A stretch of 64,000 nt of DNA from Planococcus citri (lineage: Eukaryota; Arthropoda; Insecta; Hemiptera; Pseudococcidae). The notes under the pieces were generated by a model. The model worked only from the letters and a program-made list of their open reading frames with translations. It did not search any database and had not been told where the DNA came from. The stretch lies in assembly GCF_950023065.1 (NCBI RefSeq), contig NC_088680.1:62657350-62721349 (forward strand), given 5' to 3'. The translations under genes and the position numbers were made by a program. How positions within the stretch are numbered: position 1 is the first letter of the stretch; each line of letters begins with the position of its first letter. This document shows positions 11,414-22,641 of the stretch, piece after piece.

Positions 11414-12840
11414 GGTTTCTGTTTATATAATACTCATACCTACTCATGTACTCACATTGTAATTAGATACCTATCTGTAGTGATGTTTTTAGATAGTAGG
11501 TAATCCAATTGATGTATATAATAATTGCATATCAATAAACACTTGAAAATGATTTTTCTTTTCATTTAATCAATCACCTATTGCTCAGTTGAACATTTAG
11601 TTTCTGATAATGAAAGCAAGATCTACCCATTCCACTCGAATGATTGTATGGCTCCTATGATATACCTCTGAAAAGAAGCAGCTCAATATATTCACACATA
11701 CACTCACAACACCTGTTCACTTGGAGGGAACATACATGAGCAGTAGGGTGTACATTATTTATATGTGGTAGAAAATAGCTTCCATTGGTTTTCACCCCCC
11801 CCCCCCCAAGTTGTTACCACAGGTGAGAAAATCACAGTACGAAATTTTCAGTCCCCTCAGTGAAAAGTAAGTGATGCAGGCGAGCCTTCAATTTTACAAA
11901 TTATGAAAAAATTGAAGTGTCAGAAAGAATTCAAAATTTTCAACTTTCTAGTTTCAACACCTCAACCAATTCCCTACTTGGGTAAAATCAGCTTATACAC
12001 AAATTTCTGCCCCCCCCCCCTATTTACACCCAAGACTAATCATTGATTAGAAGGGAGAGCTCTTATTTATACCTACTTATGAAAAAAATTGACCAATACC
12101 CTAATGTTGTCAAGTTCTGTGAGAAAAATTTCTTCAATCATGTGGGTAGAAATGAGTCATGCCAGCAAGACACCCCCCCCCCCAAATCGCAAAATACATA
12201 CATGAGAAATCCAAAAAAATTCCAGTTGTAACGCCTCAGTCAAGTACCTACTTAATTGAAATCAATGTACCTATATACCAATTCCACCCATCTATTTCAA
12301 TTAATACCTACTTATGAAAAAATTTGATGTCATAATGTTGTAAGGGTTTTCAAGAAAAATGTCTCCAACCATGCTAGTAAAAATCAGTTTTGCCAGGAAG
12401 CCCTCCAATTTAACAAAATACATATGCATGACAAAATTGAAGTGTCAGAAAAAATTCAACATTTTCAACTTTCTAGTTCTGACACCTCAACCAAGTCCAT
12501 ACTTGGGTGAAATCAACTCATATACCAATTTTAACCCCTCCCCCCTATCTCCACCCAAGACCAACCAGTGGATTAGAAGGGAGAGCTCTTATTTATGCCT
12601 AATAATGAAAAAAAATATTTGATTACACCCTAATGTTGTCAAGTTTCTTGAGAAATATTTCTCCAAACATGGCTGTTGCTGTAATAGCCCCCTCCTTCCC
12701 CCCTACACAAAATGTACCAGAAATCTGAAAAATTGAAATTGTTACATTTTTAACATTCTAAGCCTCAAATTTAGTTCATTCTCATTAGAAATATGTACTG
12801 TTAAGTACATTTCATCTCCCTACTTACATACGTGATGGAA
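10722..12840 (+). repeat. Left arm of 2,119-bp inverted repeat
   Basis: Pairs base for base with 12,882-15,000 (paired coordinates sum to 25,722). It covers the last 230 codons of the polymerase gene and 1.4 kb of downstream flank. Differences I can find by eye: one substitution (CCAAACATGG here, CCAATCATGG in the mirror, near 12,666) and two C/G-run lengths (13 versus 10 near 11,800; 11 versus 14 near 12,175). That is far less divergence than any other repeat here, so the duplication is very recent, haplotypic or artefactual. Confidence 0.95.
11534..11539 (+). terminator. Polyadenylation signal of the polymerase gene
   Basis: AATAAA lies 121 bases after the stop codon and is the only canonical signal in the first 300 bases. 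It is mirrored at 14,183-14,188 on the minus strand. Confidence 0.5.
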
Positions 12841-12881
12841 CAGTAGAACTTCTCCCCTTTCTCAGAGTGTACTCTGAGAAT
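12841..12881. repeat. Centre of the large inverted repeat with a nested hairpin
   Basis: A 41-base unpaired spacer separates the arms. Inside it, 12,859-12,868 (TTCTCAGAGT) pairs perfectly with 12,871-12,880 (ACTCTGAGAA) across a 2-base loop. The small stem is centred about 8 bases right of the large symmetry axis, as expected after asymmetric trimming of a longer palindrome. Confidence 0.85.
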
Positions 12882-15000
12882 TTCCATCACGTATGTAAGT
12901 AGGGAGATGAAATGTACTTAACAGTACATATTTCTAATGAGAATGAACTAAATTTGAGGCTTAGAATGTTAAAAATGTAACAATTTCAATTTTTCAGATT
13001 TCTGGTACATTTTGTGTAGGGGGGAAGGAGGGGGCTATTACAGCAACAGCCATGATTGGAGAAATATTTCTCAAGAAACTTGACAACATTAGGGTGTAAT
13101 CAAATATTTTTTTTCATTATTAGGCATAAATAAGAGCTCTCCCTTCTAATCCACTGGTTGGTCTTGGGTGGAGATAGGGGGGAGGGGTTAAAATTGGTAT
13201 ATGAGTTGATTTCACCCAAGTATGGACTTGGTTGAGGTGTCAGAACTAGAAAGTTGAAAATGTTGAATTTTTTCTGACACTTCAATTTTGTCATGCATAT
13301 GTATTTTGTTAAATTGGAGGGCTTCCTGGCAAAACTGATTTTTACTAGCATGGTTGGAGACATTTTTCTTGAAAACCCTTACAACATTATGACATCAAAT
13401 TTTTTCATAAGTAGGTATTAATTGAAATAGATGGGTGGAATTGGTATATAGGTACATTGATTTCAATTAAGTAGGTACTTGACTGAGGCGTTACAACTGG
13501 AATTTTTTTGGATTTCTCATGTATGTATTTTGCGATTTGGGGGGGGGGGGGGTGTCTTGCTGGCATGACTCATTTCTACCCACATGATTGAAGAAATTTT
13601 TCTCACAGAACTTGACAACATTAGGGTATTGGTCAATTTTTTTCATAAGTAGGTATAAATAAGAGCTCTCCCTTCTAATCAATGATTAGTCTTGGGTGTA
13701 AATAGGGGGGGGGGGCAGAAATTTGTGTATAAGCTGATTTTACCCAAGTAGGGAATTGGTTGAGGTGTTGAAACTAGAAAGTTGAAAATTTTGAATTCTT
13801 TCTGACACTTCAATTTTTTCATAATTTGTAAAATTGAAGGCTCGCCTGCATCACTTACTTTTCACTGAGGGGACTGAAAATTTCGTACTGTGATTTTCTC
13901 ACCTGTGGTAACAACTTGGGGGGGGGGTGAAAACCAATGGAAGCTATTTTCTACCACATATAAATAATGTACACCCTACTGCTCATGTATGTTCCCTCCA
14001 AGTGAACAGGTGTTGTGAGTGTATGTGTGAATATATTGAGCTGCTTCTTTTCAGAGGTATATCATAGGAGCCATACAATCATTCGAGTGGAATGGGTAGA
14101 TCTTGCTTTCATTATCAGAAACTAAATGTTCAACTGAGCAATAGGTGATTGATTAAATGAAAAGAAAAATCATTTTCAAGTGTTTATTGATATGCAATTA
14201 TTATATACATCAATTGGATTACCTACTATCTAAAAACATCACTACAGATAGGTATCTAATTACAATGTGAGTACATGAGTAGGTATGAGTATTATATAAA
14301 CAGAAACCTTATTGCTCGTATTCACTTATTCTATAGTGACCCCAAGGAAGGGTTTCTATACCATTAGGCAATAAAAATCTCTTATCATCGACAAAGCTTA
14401 AGGCTTTTTTATTCAATAATTGAGTGTACATTACATGTTTATTACTACAAAAATTATACATGGGCTTAAAAATGGTTGTTTTATTCTCTAAACATGTTTT
14501 AAATTCATCCATTTTTATATCATCTTTCACAACACATTTTTTAATACCTTTACATTTTTTAGTTACTTTATCTTCTACTTTGAAACAGTATGACTTTGAT
14601 TTTAAACCTATAAATTCATGCATGATCTTGCCATTGCATTCATCTTTGAATTTTCCAATGACTTTCTTATTTACTAGTGGAAAATTATAGATATTTTCCT
14701 TCGGATAGTCACTAGTGTCAAAATAAGTAGGTATAAGGGGTAAGATATCTGCATAAAAGTTACAGGTTTTTATATCATAGAGCAAGGAGTCTGTATCAGT
14801 ATAACAAAGTTCAACCTTATCCCCATACAGGGGCTTGATTACAGAGTAATGAAAATCATACATGAGTAGTTTTGAAGAGTCCAAAACAGTGAAACCTATG
14901 TAAATGGGCTTGTCATACACAATCTTAACCTTGTTCAATTCTATGGCGACCAAATTTTCATTGAAAATCGTACAGCTGTGAAATTGAGGGAGATTTATGT
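12882..15000 (-). repeat. Right arm of 2,119-bp inverted repeat
   Basis: Mirror of 10,722-12,840. It stops only because the assembly gap begins at 15,001, so its true outer end is not seen. The 87-codon ORFs at 12,359-12,622 and 13,100-13,363 are the same non-coding sequence read in the two arms. Confidence 0.95.
14309..15000 (-). pseudogene. Partial second copy of the polymerase gene (C-terminal 230 codons, cut by the gap)
   Basis: On the minus strand this reads the polymerase C-terminus with motif C (YTDTDSL), the same stop codon and the same 3' flank as 7,619-11,413, tail to tail with it. The frame is open to the edge of the N gap, so the copy may be complete inside unsequenced DNA or end anywhere in it. 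No start or 5' part is visible. Confidence 0.85.
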
Positions 15001-15200
15001 NNNNNNNNNNNNNNNNNNNNNNNNNNNNNNNNNNNNNNNNNNNNNNNNNNNNNNNNNNNNNNNNNNNNNNNNNNNNNNNNNNNNNNNNNNNNNNNNNNNN
15101 NNNNNNNNNNNNNNNNNNNNNNNNNNNNNNNNNNNNNNNNNNNNNNNNNNNNNNNNNNNNNNNNNNNNNNNNNNNNNNNNNNNNNNNNNNNNNNNNNNNN
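15001..15200. other. Assembly gap (200 N)
   Basis: Exactly 200 N, probably a placeholder for unknown length. If the palindrome continues to the mirror of 249-287, the missing sequence would be about 10.4 kb. Confidence 0.97.
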
Positions 15201-15239
15201 TTCCCGAAGAAAAAATTGATGTGCCAATTTTTTCCTTTT
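15201..15239 (-). repeat. 39-bp mirror of 249-287 abutting the gap
   Basis: Exact reverse complement of 249-287, beginning at the first base after the gap. Sequence to its right does not match sequence left of 249 beyond a weak resemblance. Confidence 0.75.
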
Positions 15240-15369
15240 TCAAACTGCTATTTGCCCGGTCTATGTACTTGGAAAGTATTTTTTTCAAACTTTTAAAAAT
15301 GTTAGTGGTGGAAAATCTGACTTTTCAGTTTTCACATCAAAATTATTGATGTTTTCCTTCTTGAAACTA

Positions 15370-15800
15370 CTTAATAAATTTTAAAAAGCGTTTGCCCTCG
15401 TTTTGCTAGGGCCAATTTGATGCCCTTCTTTTCACTTATAATCTCAAGAAACCATTGATAAAATTTACAAAAAAAATTGAGGTCAGAAAAACCGAATTCT
15501 TACATTGAAATTGATATTGTTCTACTTTTCAAATCACGGATATTCCAAAACTTTTGCCCTCGCTTCGCTCGGGCCATTCAAGATGCTGCAACTTCTACAA
15601 CGTACTTAGATATTGAGAGTATGAAATTAAACAGAAAAATTCCAGAAATACTCATAATAGGTAGGTACTCAAAGTGTAAGAAAAACGCAGATTTTTCATC
15701 TTTCCTGAACAGAACCACGCTTTGCGTCAATTTGGTTCTGTTCTGCAGAGTTACCTATAGATTCAAGAAACCTACTACTCGAATGATTGAATTTGAAAAG
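15370..15800. mobile_element. hAT-type MITE debris (CTCGCTTCGCTCGGGC family)
   Basis: Contains GCCCTCGTTTTGCTAGGGC near 15,393 and GCCCTCGCTTCGCTCGGGCC near 15,553, the core repeats of the family represented by the better-defined copies at 24,722-25,717 and 45,215-45,931. The 109-codon ORF here has no recognisable domain. Ends are not resolved. Confidence 0.45.
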
Positions 15801-16199
15801 TGCTGAGATTAGAAAAACAGTACTTCTTCTTATCTCTATAGCGAGACTGCGATACATTAACCACGTTACAAAAGCACTAGGTAAGTACCATTCGTTAAAG
15901 TGGGAAACACGTCCAAAATTTTACCCGTCCTTTTAGTAAGAAAAAATTGGTAAGTAACTATTCCATTTCCCCAGGCATCTGAATCATAATCTTTTCATAT
16001 TTTGCTTACCTACCTGTCAAACCTTTGGAGTAATAAGGTTACATCTCAAAAAAAAATTGATTTTGACATTTTTGCATTTTTGGGGCTTGAATGACCTCCC
16101 TCAACCAAAAATAACACTTTGAGTTGGGTACATTATCTAGAGCATGTAAAAAACGCAAATGACCTAACTCAAAATCCCAACAACATTGCAAGCTTTTGA

Positions 16200-17290
16200 G
16201 CAAATTTTGTATACTAAAAAAAATAGAGAAAAATTATATTTTATATAAAAATTAATAAAAATGACGTAAAAATGCTTATTCCTGAAAAATTCCGAGAAAA
16301 TGCACTAAAATCATAAACTTGACTTGAAAATTCATAAATTTGACTTGAAAATTATGAAAAATGAGAACAGTTGCCCAAAATTATGAGAAAGTTGGCAAAA
16401 CTGACAAAAAAATGAAAAAAAAACCGTAAAAATTGTTGAAATACGAGTACAGTTGAAACATTCTAAAGTTGTAGAAAAAATACCTCTCCAAGCAACATTG
16501 AAACTCTGTCAAATGTTGCGAAAATGGCCAAAATTTCTCTGAAAACTCAAATTAAAAATTGTCGAATATGTTTAAAAAGTTGTTAAAAAATGAATAAAAT
16601 TAAAAAAAATTATAAAAGTGAGGAAAAAATAAGATGACATTTCAAAGAAATTAAAAAGCATTTAAATTTAGAATAAAATTGATCAAATGGTGCTGAAATT
16701 CCATAAATTCGTGTAAAAGTTACACAAAATGGACATAACTGATCAAAACGATCAAAAATTGAAATAATTAGTCTAATTGTACAAAAAAACTGCTCATAAT
16801 TTAGCAAAAATTACCTAAAGTTGTAGAATATCGTTAAAACTGTACAAGAAGTGCCAAAAACTGTTGAAAAAAATAGCTAAATTTGATTTTTTTAAAATCT
16901 TGAAAAAATCTTAAAACAGGCAAAATGATGTAAAAATTCTGTAAAATGTTGTACCTGAAATTTTCAAAAATATATATAGGTATTCGGAAAGTTGCATAAG
17001 AAAGCAACGTAAAATGGCGAAAAAAATTGGTATAAAAATGGTACTATGTGAAATTCATTAAAACGCTACAGAGTTGAACAAATTTGGCACAAAATCATCT
17101 ACAATAATATAAACTAGTGAAAAAGTTTGTTAAAAGTTGAAAATAAGTATTGGAAAAATTGAGTAGATTTGTATGTAATTCAGTAACAACTGTGTACATA
17201 GAAATAAAAATTAGGTAATGAAAAAAATGCTGAAATTATATGAAATGTGGCAAAAGGTGCACAAAATGATCACAAAATGGTTTAAAAGTA
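16200..17290. repeat. A-rich degenerate repeat block
   Basis: Strongly strand-asymmetric: the plus strand is full of words such as GTTGAAAAAATT, CAAAATG and GTAAAAATT, with few T-runs. Similar blocks lie at 31,090-31,800 and 49,480-50,230. The minus-strand ORF at 16,610-16,807 (I/F/L/S rich) reflects composition only. Confidence 0.5.
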
Positions 17291-17299
17291 AAACATTGA

Positions 17300-18180
17300 T
17301 AGAGTGAGGTTAATAATAATCGGAGATAGAGGAAATTAATTTAATTCCTCTCTTAGGTGATTTTGCCAATAATTATTCCCTAGGGAGGGAATAATTACCT
17401 TGTCCGAATATAGCTCAAAAGGGAGAGAAAGTGATTAATTATTAGTCCACTCTACTCATAAAATCATAAAATATTAATAAATCAACACCATCATAAATTA
17501 TTTGATTTATTACTATTAATTACGATGATAAAAATACACGTAAGGATTAATTAATATAAAATAATTGTAGAATTATTTTATAATCGATAAAGGCCTCAAC
17601 CTCCGCGTTGTTATAGAGAAAATCGTAATATAATTAAATCTACGTTTAATTAGTACTACTTGACGTGCTGTTATATTTAATTTAAATAGACTCGATGTGT
17701 TACATCCCTCAAACATATTATTATTTAACTAATAAGTTTATTTCACAACTTACGACACTGTGCTGATTTTCTGCCTCTCCTGTGATCCACTCGTACTAAG
17801 ATCGGCGACAGAATTGGGTTATGTAATTACATATTTCCCGAATGGATCCGATTCGAAGAAATAACCGTGATATATATGATCAATTTTAATTGAACTGATT
17901 TATTAATTCACATTATTGAACAAATTATCCACAATGATAGTGGTCAAAATCGGGACTGTGGGACAAAGGTTTTAAGGCCTTCGCTGCCTATTATACTGTT
18001 TGTTGACGAGGAACCAACCATCGCGAATAGCCGAATCCAAGTGAGGATCGTGGCTGGAAATCCGATGCTCGTACCCTCGAGATTCTCCCTCAATCTACGA
18101 GCTACCGGATCAATAAATATCTTTTCCCCTCTTTACATATTTTTCATATAGTTCTCACGTTGCCATACTTACAGTATACG
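17300..18180. other. Unresolved repeat-like block with a terminal hairpin
   Basis: GATAGAGTGAGGTTAATAAT near 17,299 pairs imperfectly with ATTAATTATTAGTCCACTCTA near 17,435. Downstream composition is less A-rich (GATCGGCGACAGAATTGG near 17,800; CTACGAGCTACCGG near 18,095). The words TTGTCCGAATA and CCCTAGGGAGGGAATAATT resemble a segment near 54,650-54,700. It could be an LTR or MITE fragment; I could not define ends or target duplications. Confidence 0.3.
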
Positions 18181-18384
18181 TAAATCTCAAGTATACATCA
18201 ATATACCTACATATTGTCGGATGTTACTGGTTACTGGGTGATAATAATGATTACGGAAACTATGATAGCTAGAAAGCTCAAATTTGAGATGTGGAAAGAT
18301 TTTTGTAACAGGTCATCAGGAAAAATCTAAAAAGTTCGAAATGTCAATTAGGAAAGCTTCTGGAGCAATTTAAAGCTCAAAAAA

Positions 18385-18567
18385 GCTCAATAATTATTAA
18401 AAATTTATCATTTGGTAACACTGAAGCAAACAACTTTATGGAGAATGCTTAGCAATGAGAAATGCATCACATTATCGCTTCCTTCCTGAAGCTCAATAAT
18501 TATTAAAAATTTATCACTTGGTAACACTGCAGCAAAAAATTTAATATGACAAATGCTTAGCAAACAA
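18385..18567. repeat. Two direct repeats, about 106 bp apart
   Basis: Both copies run AAGCTCAATAATTATTAAAA, then a GGTAACACTG core, then ATGCTTAGCAA. The AAAGCTCAAAAAAGCTCAATAATT theme is the one that builds the satellite at 22,642-24,320. Confidence 0.6.
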
Positions 18568-18608
18568 TTTCTTCTTCATACCTAAATAAACTTTTTGAAA
18601 AATTAATA

Positions 18609-18833
18609 ATGCAAATGAGTAAACGCTCAGTTCGTGTTAAGAGTAAAATTCCAGTATATATTGAGATTCTGCGTCAATCTATGCAATTTCCGTCAAACTC
18701 CAAGACCACTTTGTCAAGAAACATTTACAACGTGCCGAAGACATCAAAAATAACGCTTTATGGCACTTTGCTACTTTATGAAGCCCATTCAATCGCAAGA
18801 AGTTTTTTCCCTTTCGAGTTTTTCACAATCAAG
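18609..18833 (+). other. Possible coding exon with strong splice donor
   Basis: A 75-codon open frame (starting MQMSKRSVRV) ends exactly at AAG|GTAAGA, a near-consensus donor, and a pyrimidine tract with CTTTTAG lies at 19,186. Exons after that acceptor hit stops in this phase. A second open stretch at 19,239-19,402 (contains HKVLEEVNIHKQDISLDYL) is also coding-like but in another phase. No family recognised; a decayed host-gene or Helitron-captured fragment is possible. Confidence 0.3.
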
Positions 18834-19561
18834 GTAAGATCACGTATTGACTTTTTGCCCATTTCCCCCAGAACCTCCCATAGGGGGTAAAAATTCAAAA
18901 AAGTGTTTTGTTCTTGCGACACATGAAATAGTATGTTTTTTGTAACGCTGAATACAAATATGACGTCAGATTTTCGATGATTGGCCCACATCCATGGCCT
19001 ACAACAATTTTTTTTGACTTTTACCAATTGGGGTAGGTTCTGGGAGCCATGGGTGAGGTCATTGTGAAAAAATAAAGCTGTATTGTGTTCAGCAACATTA
19101 TAAACATAGTTTCTTTCATTTTTTTTTAAAAATGAATTTTGGTACAATTTTGATATGATTTTTTCCTTTTTTTTTCAATCTTTTAGATACCTACCTACAT
19201 GTAGAGATTTGCTCCGTGAATAGCGAATATACATATACATGCATATGAATTTGATTTTTACGCACCCAAAAGCATTGAAACTGATTTGAAAACTATTCAT
19301 AAAGTTCTGGAAGAAGTAAACATCCATAAGCAGGATATTTCACTGGATTATTTAACTGCACTGTGTAAAAATCCTATTTCAACTTCACCTAAATTTGTTT
19401 AATGACTGTTGGTGTACAAAACAGTTAAGACACAAAAAAATTGCACTGTTTGAAAAATAATATTATTTAACTTGACTGAAATTAATTAGTATCACTATTG
19501 GCATAGAAATTAAGACGTTAATTTGAAAAATTATTTTTCAACTTAAACTAAATTAATTAGA

Positions 19562-20057
19562 ATGGCTCTTAGCATAGGAATAAAAAATGCAATTGCAAGT
19601 GATGAAGAACTGGCTGATGAACACATTAATTTATTTTTTGAACTTTTTATTCGGCATACACCCTTCAATCCTCAAAATGTATTATTTTATCAGATACCAT
19701 CATTATCAACCTGTTTTGGCAGATGATATTGAAATTTTATATGATGGAAATATTGGAAAAGATAAAATTGGACACTATATTTGCATCAAATATAACAGTG
19801 AAGAGAAAATGGTTTTGGTTTATGATAGTCTAAATCACAAAGTTTTAAGCAAAAAAATTAATGATATAATTGAAAAATTATACCCCGAAAAAAATGAAGT
19901 AATTTTCAAAAATGTGGTTTGTCAACCAGATTACAGATCATGTGGTATCTTTGCAATTGCATTTGCTACATCTTTAGCTCTCAATCATGACCCTGAAAAT
20001 GTAAACTATATGACCAATGACCAAAACTCTTCAATTAATATGCGCCTCCATTATTAA
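19562..20057 (+). pseudogene. Ulp1/C48-like cysteine protease domain of the Helitron (frameshifted)
   Basis: The main frame (19,587-20,057) shows the adenain/Ulp1 catalytic set: H63 in IGHYICIKY, D80 in VYDSLN, Q113 in CQPDY and C119 in SCGIFAIAFA. The true start is probably ATG at 19,562 in another frame, giving ELADEHINLFFELFIRH and PQNVLFYQ, which matches the start of this domain; the frames switch near 19,690-19,710. A second shift near 20,045 hides the usual MRxHL...PFP end, which continues in the frame of 20,063. C48-like domains are known in insect Helitron-type polyproteins, where their role is unclear (maturation or desumoylation are guesses). All four catalytic residues persist despite the lesions. 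Confidence 0.8.
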
Positions 20058-20062
20058 TTAGC

Positions 20063-20331
20063 ATGTTAGAAAATGATGTTTTATTGCCATTTCCAACAAC
20101 GCCACTCTTGATGAATCGTCGGGGAAGACCAAAAAAAACAAAACTGGGACGACCTACAACTTTTACTTCCACTGAAAGGGTAGCCCAACATCGTAAAAGT
20201 AGTGCCAAATATAAAAAAGAACACCCAGAAAAACACAAAAAGGAAGTTGCTGCCTACCAGAAGACATACCCAGAAAAAGTTAACAAAAGAGTCTCTAAAA
20301 ATCAAAATGAACATCCAGGAAAGCATCCAGA
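20063..20331 (+). pseudogene. Helitron linker: AT-hook and basic repeats
   Basis: Begins with the C48 tail (LENDVLLPFPTTP), then an AT-hook-like RRGRPKKTKLGRP, then repeats of the form YKKEHPEKHKKE / YQKTYPEKVNKR / NQNEHPGKH. The frame is interrupted at 20,332 by a MITE and resumes in the same phase at 21,182 (PEDVSEYQKAHKKEAAEK). AT-hook and basic repeats suggest DNA binding; this is inference. The annotated stop at 20,350 lies inside the MITE. Confidence 0.7.
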
Positions 20332-21174
20332 CACGACCCTCTTCATTTAACAGGCCGGAACCGCGAAATCTGGCAACAATGTTATCAGGCCCAAATCACG
20401 CCAAAGATAACATGCGTTTAAATGGGCCTGATACAATTTTAAACTGTTTTTCGTTAAATAATATTTTTGACAGCGATTTTATGAAAATTTTGTTGTATAA
20501 GATCGAAAGAGAATAACATTTGCAATCGAATGGTGTACTCATTGTTGAATTTTAGTCAATTTACTATTAATCAACTCGGAATGAGTGTAAAATGATTGTT
20601 GGGTGTCCTCTTATTATCACTAATTGCACCGAATATTTTCATTCAAATTATATAAAACTATATATCATTGGAAAGAGGATAAAAAACGCTATATTTTGAA
20701 CAATACGAGTTTCAAGTAATCTGTCATAGTTTTGAGAAAATCTTCGATTGAAAATTTGAATTCAATTATTTCAAATACTGTAACAAGTGACTCAACACTT
20801 ATAGAGCTCAAAAGGTAGCATTTTTTATGCTCTTTCCAACGATATATAGATTTGTATAATTTACATGAAAATAATTGCTACAATCAGCGATAATAGCGGA
20901 CCTTCAACAATTGTTGTACACATTTTCCCTACTTATAAGCTTACTTACGAAGTGAAATTCATAAGTACATATACCATTCGATAGAATAATTAATTTTCTT
21001 TCGACCATGCTAAAGAAAATTTTAGTTAGATGTACCCCATAAAAAGAAATTAACGAAAAACGTAAAAAATGTACATTTCGCCATAACAACAATGCGTTAT
21101 CTGGGCCTGATAATCGTAAAAATGCGGCGTTGCCGTTAGCAGCGGTTCTGGCCTGTTAAATGAAGAGGGTCGTG
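20332..21174. mobile_element. 843-bp MITE inserted in the Helitron, 7-bp TSD
   Basis: Terminal inverted repeats of about 32 bp begin CACGACCCTCTTCATTTAAC and end GTTAAATGAAGAGGGTCGTG, with the inner words TTATCAGGCCC and GGGCCTGATAA also inverted. ATCCAGA flanks it on both sides (20,325-20,331 and 21,175-21,181). No transposase. A CA terminus with a 7-8-bp duplication would suit P-type elements, but the superfamily is unproven. Confidence 0.9.
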
Positions 21175-21181
21175 ATCCAGA

Positions 21182-22616
21182 AGATGTATCTGAATATCAA
21201 AAAGCCCATAAAAAAGAAGCAGCTGAAAAAGTAGCAAAACATCAATTAAAAAAAACTGGCATTTCAAGTTTGGGTAAAATTTCTGTTAGCAAATTGCAAA
21301 ATTTAAAACTGGGAGAAAATTTATGTATTTGCAGAATTTATGGTGCAAAGTTTTTCAAGGAAGAAATGATGAGAAAAGAGTGGTGTTGTGGGCAAGGAAA
21401 GTATCACTTGGGAAACTTACCACCTTTAGTAGGAGATTTTTACAACAAAAAAGAATTTTTGGATTCAGCTAGAAAATACAACAATTTGTTTGCATTTTCA
21501 TCTTTAGGTGTGAGTGGTGAGTTTCTCAAGGATTTCAGATCTGGACCATCATTGGTCAAAATACAAGGTAGGACATATCATCTGCTTTGTAATTTGAATA
21601 CTGATGGTCCAATTAATAATGTAGTTTTATACATTGATGATGGTTCAATGAGATTGAAGAAAGCAGATGACCTTAAAATAGATAGAAGAATTTTTGAATC
21701 GATTCAAAAATATTTAAATGTTGTCTCTCCAGTTGTTCCTTTGTTAAGAAAATTAGCTGACTGTCCAGCAGAAAAAGCTCGCATTGTTTTCGAAGAGACT
21801 TCTAGAAGTACTCATGGTCCAGTTTTAGGTGACAAACCAAAAATACCAGAATTGGCTGGAATTCTGAAATTTGATGATTCTTCTGAGCCTAGACAGGTTG
21901 TGATATGGAAAAAAGGAGAAACCAAACCCAGTTCTGTTTCAATTTTTAGTCCTGTGTATGAAAGCTTGCAGTATCCACTTTTATTCCCACATGGTACTTC
22001 TGGGTGGTTTCCTGGCTTATTTGGTCCTAAAAATTATAAAATTTCCCAAACAAAATATTATAGGCAACAATTACTCTCAGACTATGATGACCATTTCACT
22101 GGGTTTAAAAGGCTTTCACAGGAGTATTTTGTAGATATGTGGTCCAGGGCAGAAGAAGAGAAATTATTGTGGGTGAAACGAGAACAGGCTAAATTAATGC
22201 GAATGGCTACTAGAGATGAATTTGATGAAACAGTGGTGGGCCAAAATTGTATTCCCATAGGTAGAGTTTACTTGCCAAATAGTTTTACTAATAGCCCTCG
22301 CAACATGCAAATCAAATACATGGATGCAATGGCTATTGTAACTAGATTAGGCCGCCCTTCTTTTTTCATCACTATGACCTGTAATCCAAAATGGCCAGAG
22401 GTAACGACAAATTTGAGAAAATTTGAGAAATCAACTGATCGCCCAGATTTGTGTGATAGAGTGTTTCAGTTAAAAAAAAATCAACTACTCCAAATTCTAG
22501 AGTCAGGAGAACTGCTTGGCAAAATGACATCACTTCTATATGTAATAGAATTTCAAAAAAGAGGACTTCCTCACACACACATAGCTGTTCGTGTAGAGGG
22601 TGGAGGTCAAATTGAT
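21182..22616 (+). pseudogene. Helitron Rep (HUH endonuclease), N-terminal part
   Basis: Open from 21,182, with the first ATG at 21,270. Residues 1-449 from that ATG carry the Helitron-like N-terminal domain: SPVYESLQYPLLFPHG, then RLGRPSFFITMTCNPKWPE, then the metal-binding HUH motif LPHTHIA with H435 and H437. In rolling-circle transposition Rep nicks and joins DNA ends. The frame is cut after Q-I-D at 22,616 by the 4.1-kb insertion; the residues that follow to the stop at 22,643 are foreign. The catalytic tyrosines lie beyond the insertion. No stop codons occur within this part. Confidence 0.9.
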
Positions 22617-22641
22617 CCAAAAATCTATATATTAATAGTAT

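Noticed and set aside
12359..13363. Two identical 87-codon ORFs on opposite strands
   Set aside because: They are one non-coding stretch read in each arm of the inverted repeat; no domain or codon bias.
14958..15349. ORFs spanning the gap
   Set aside because: Translated across Ns; meaningless.
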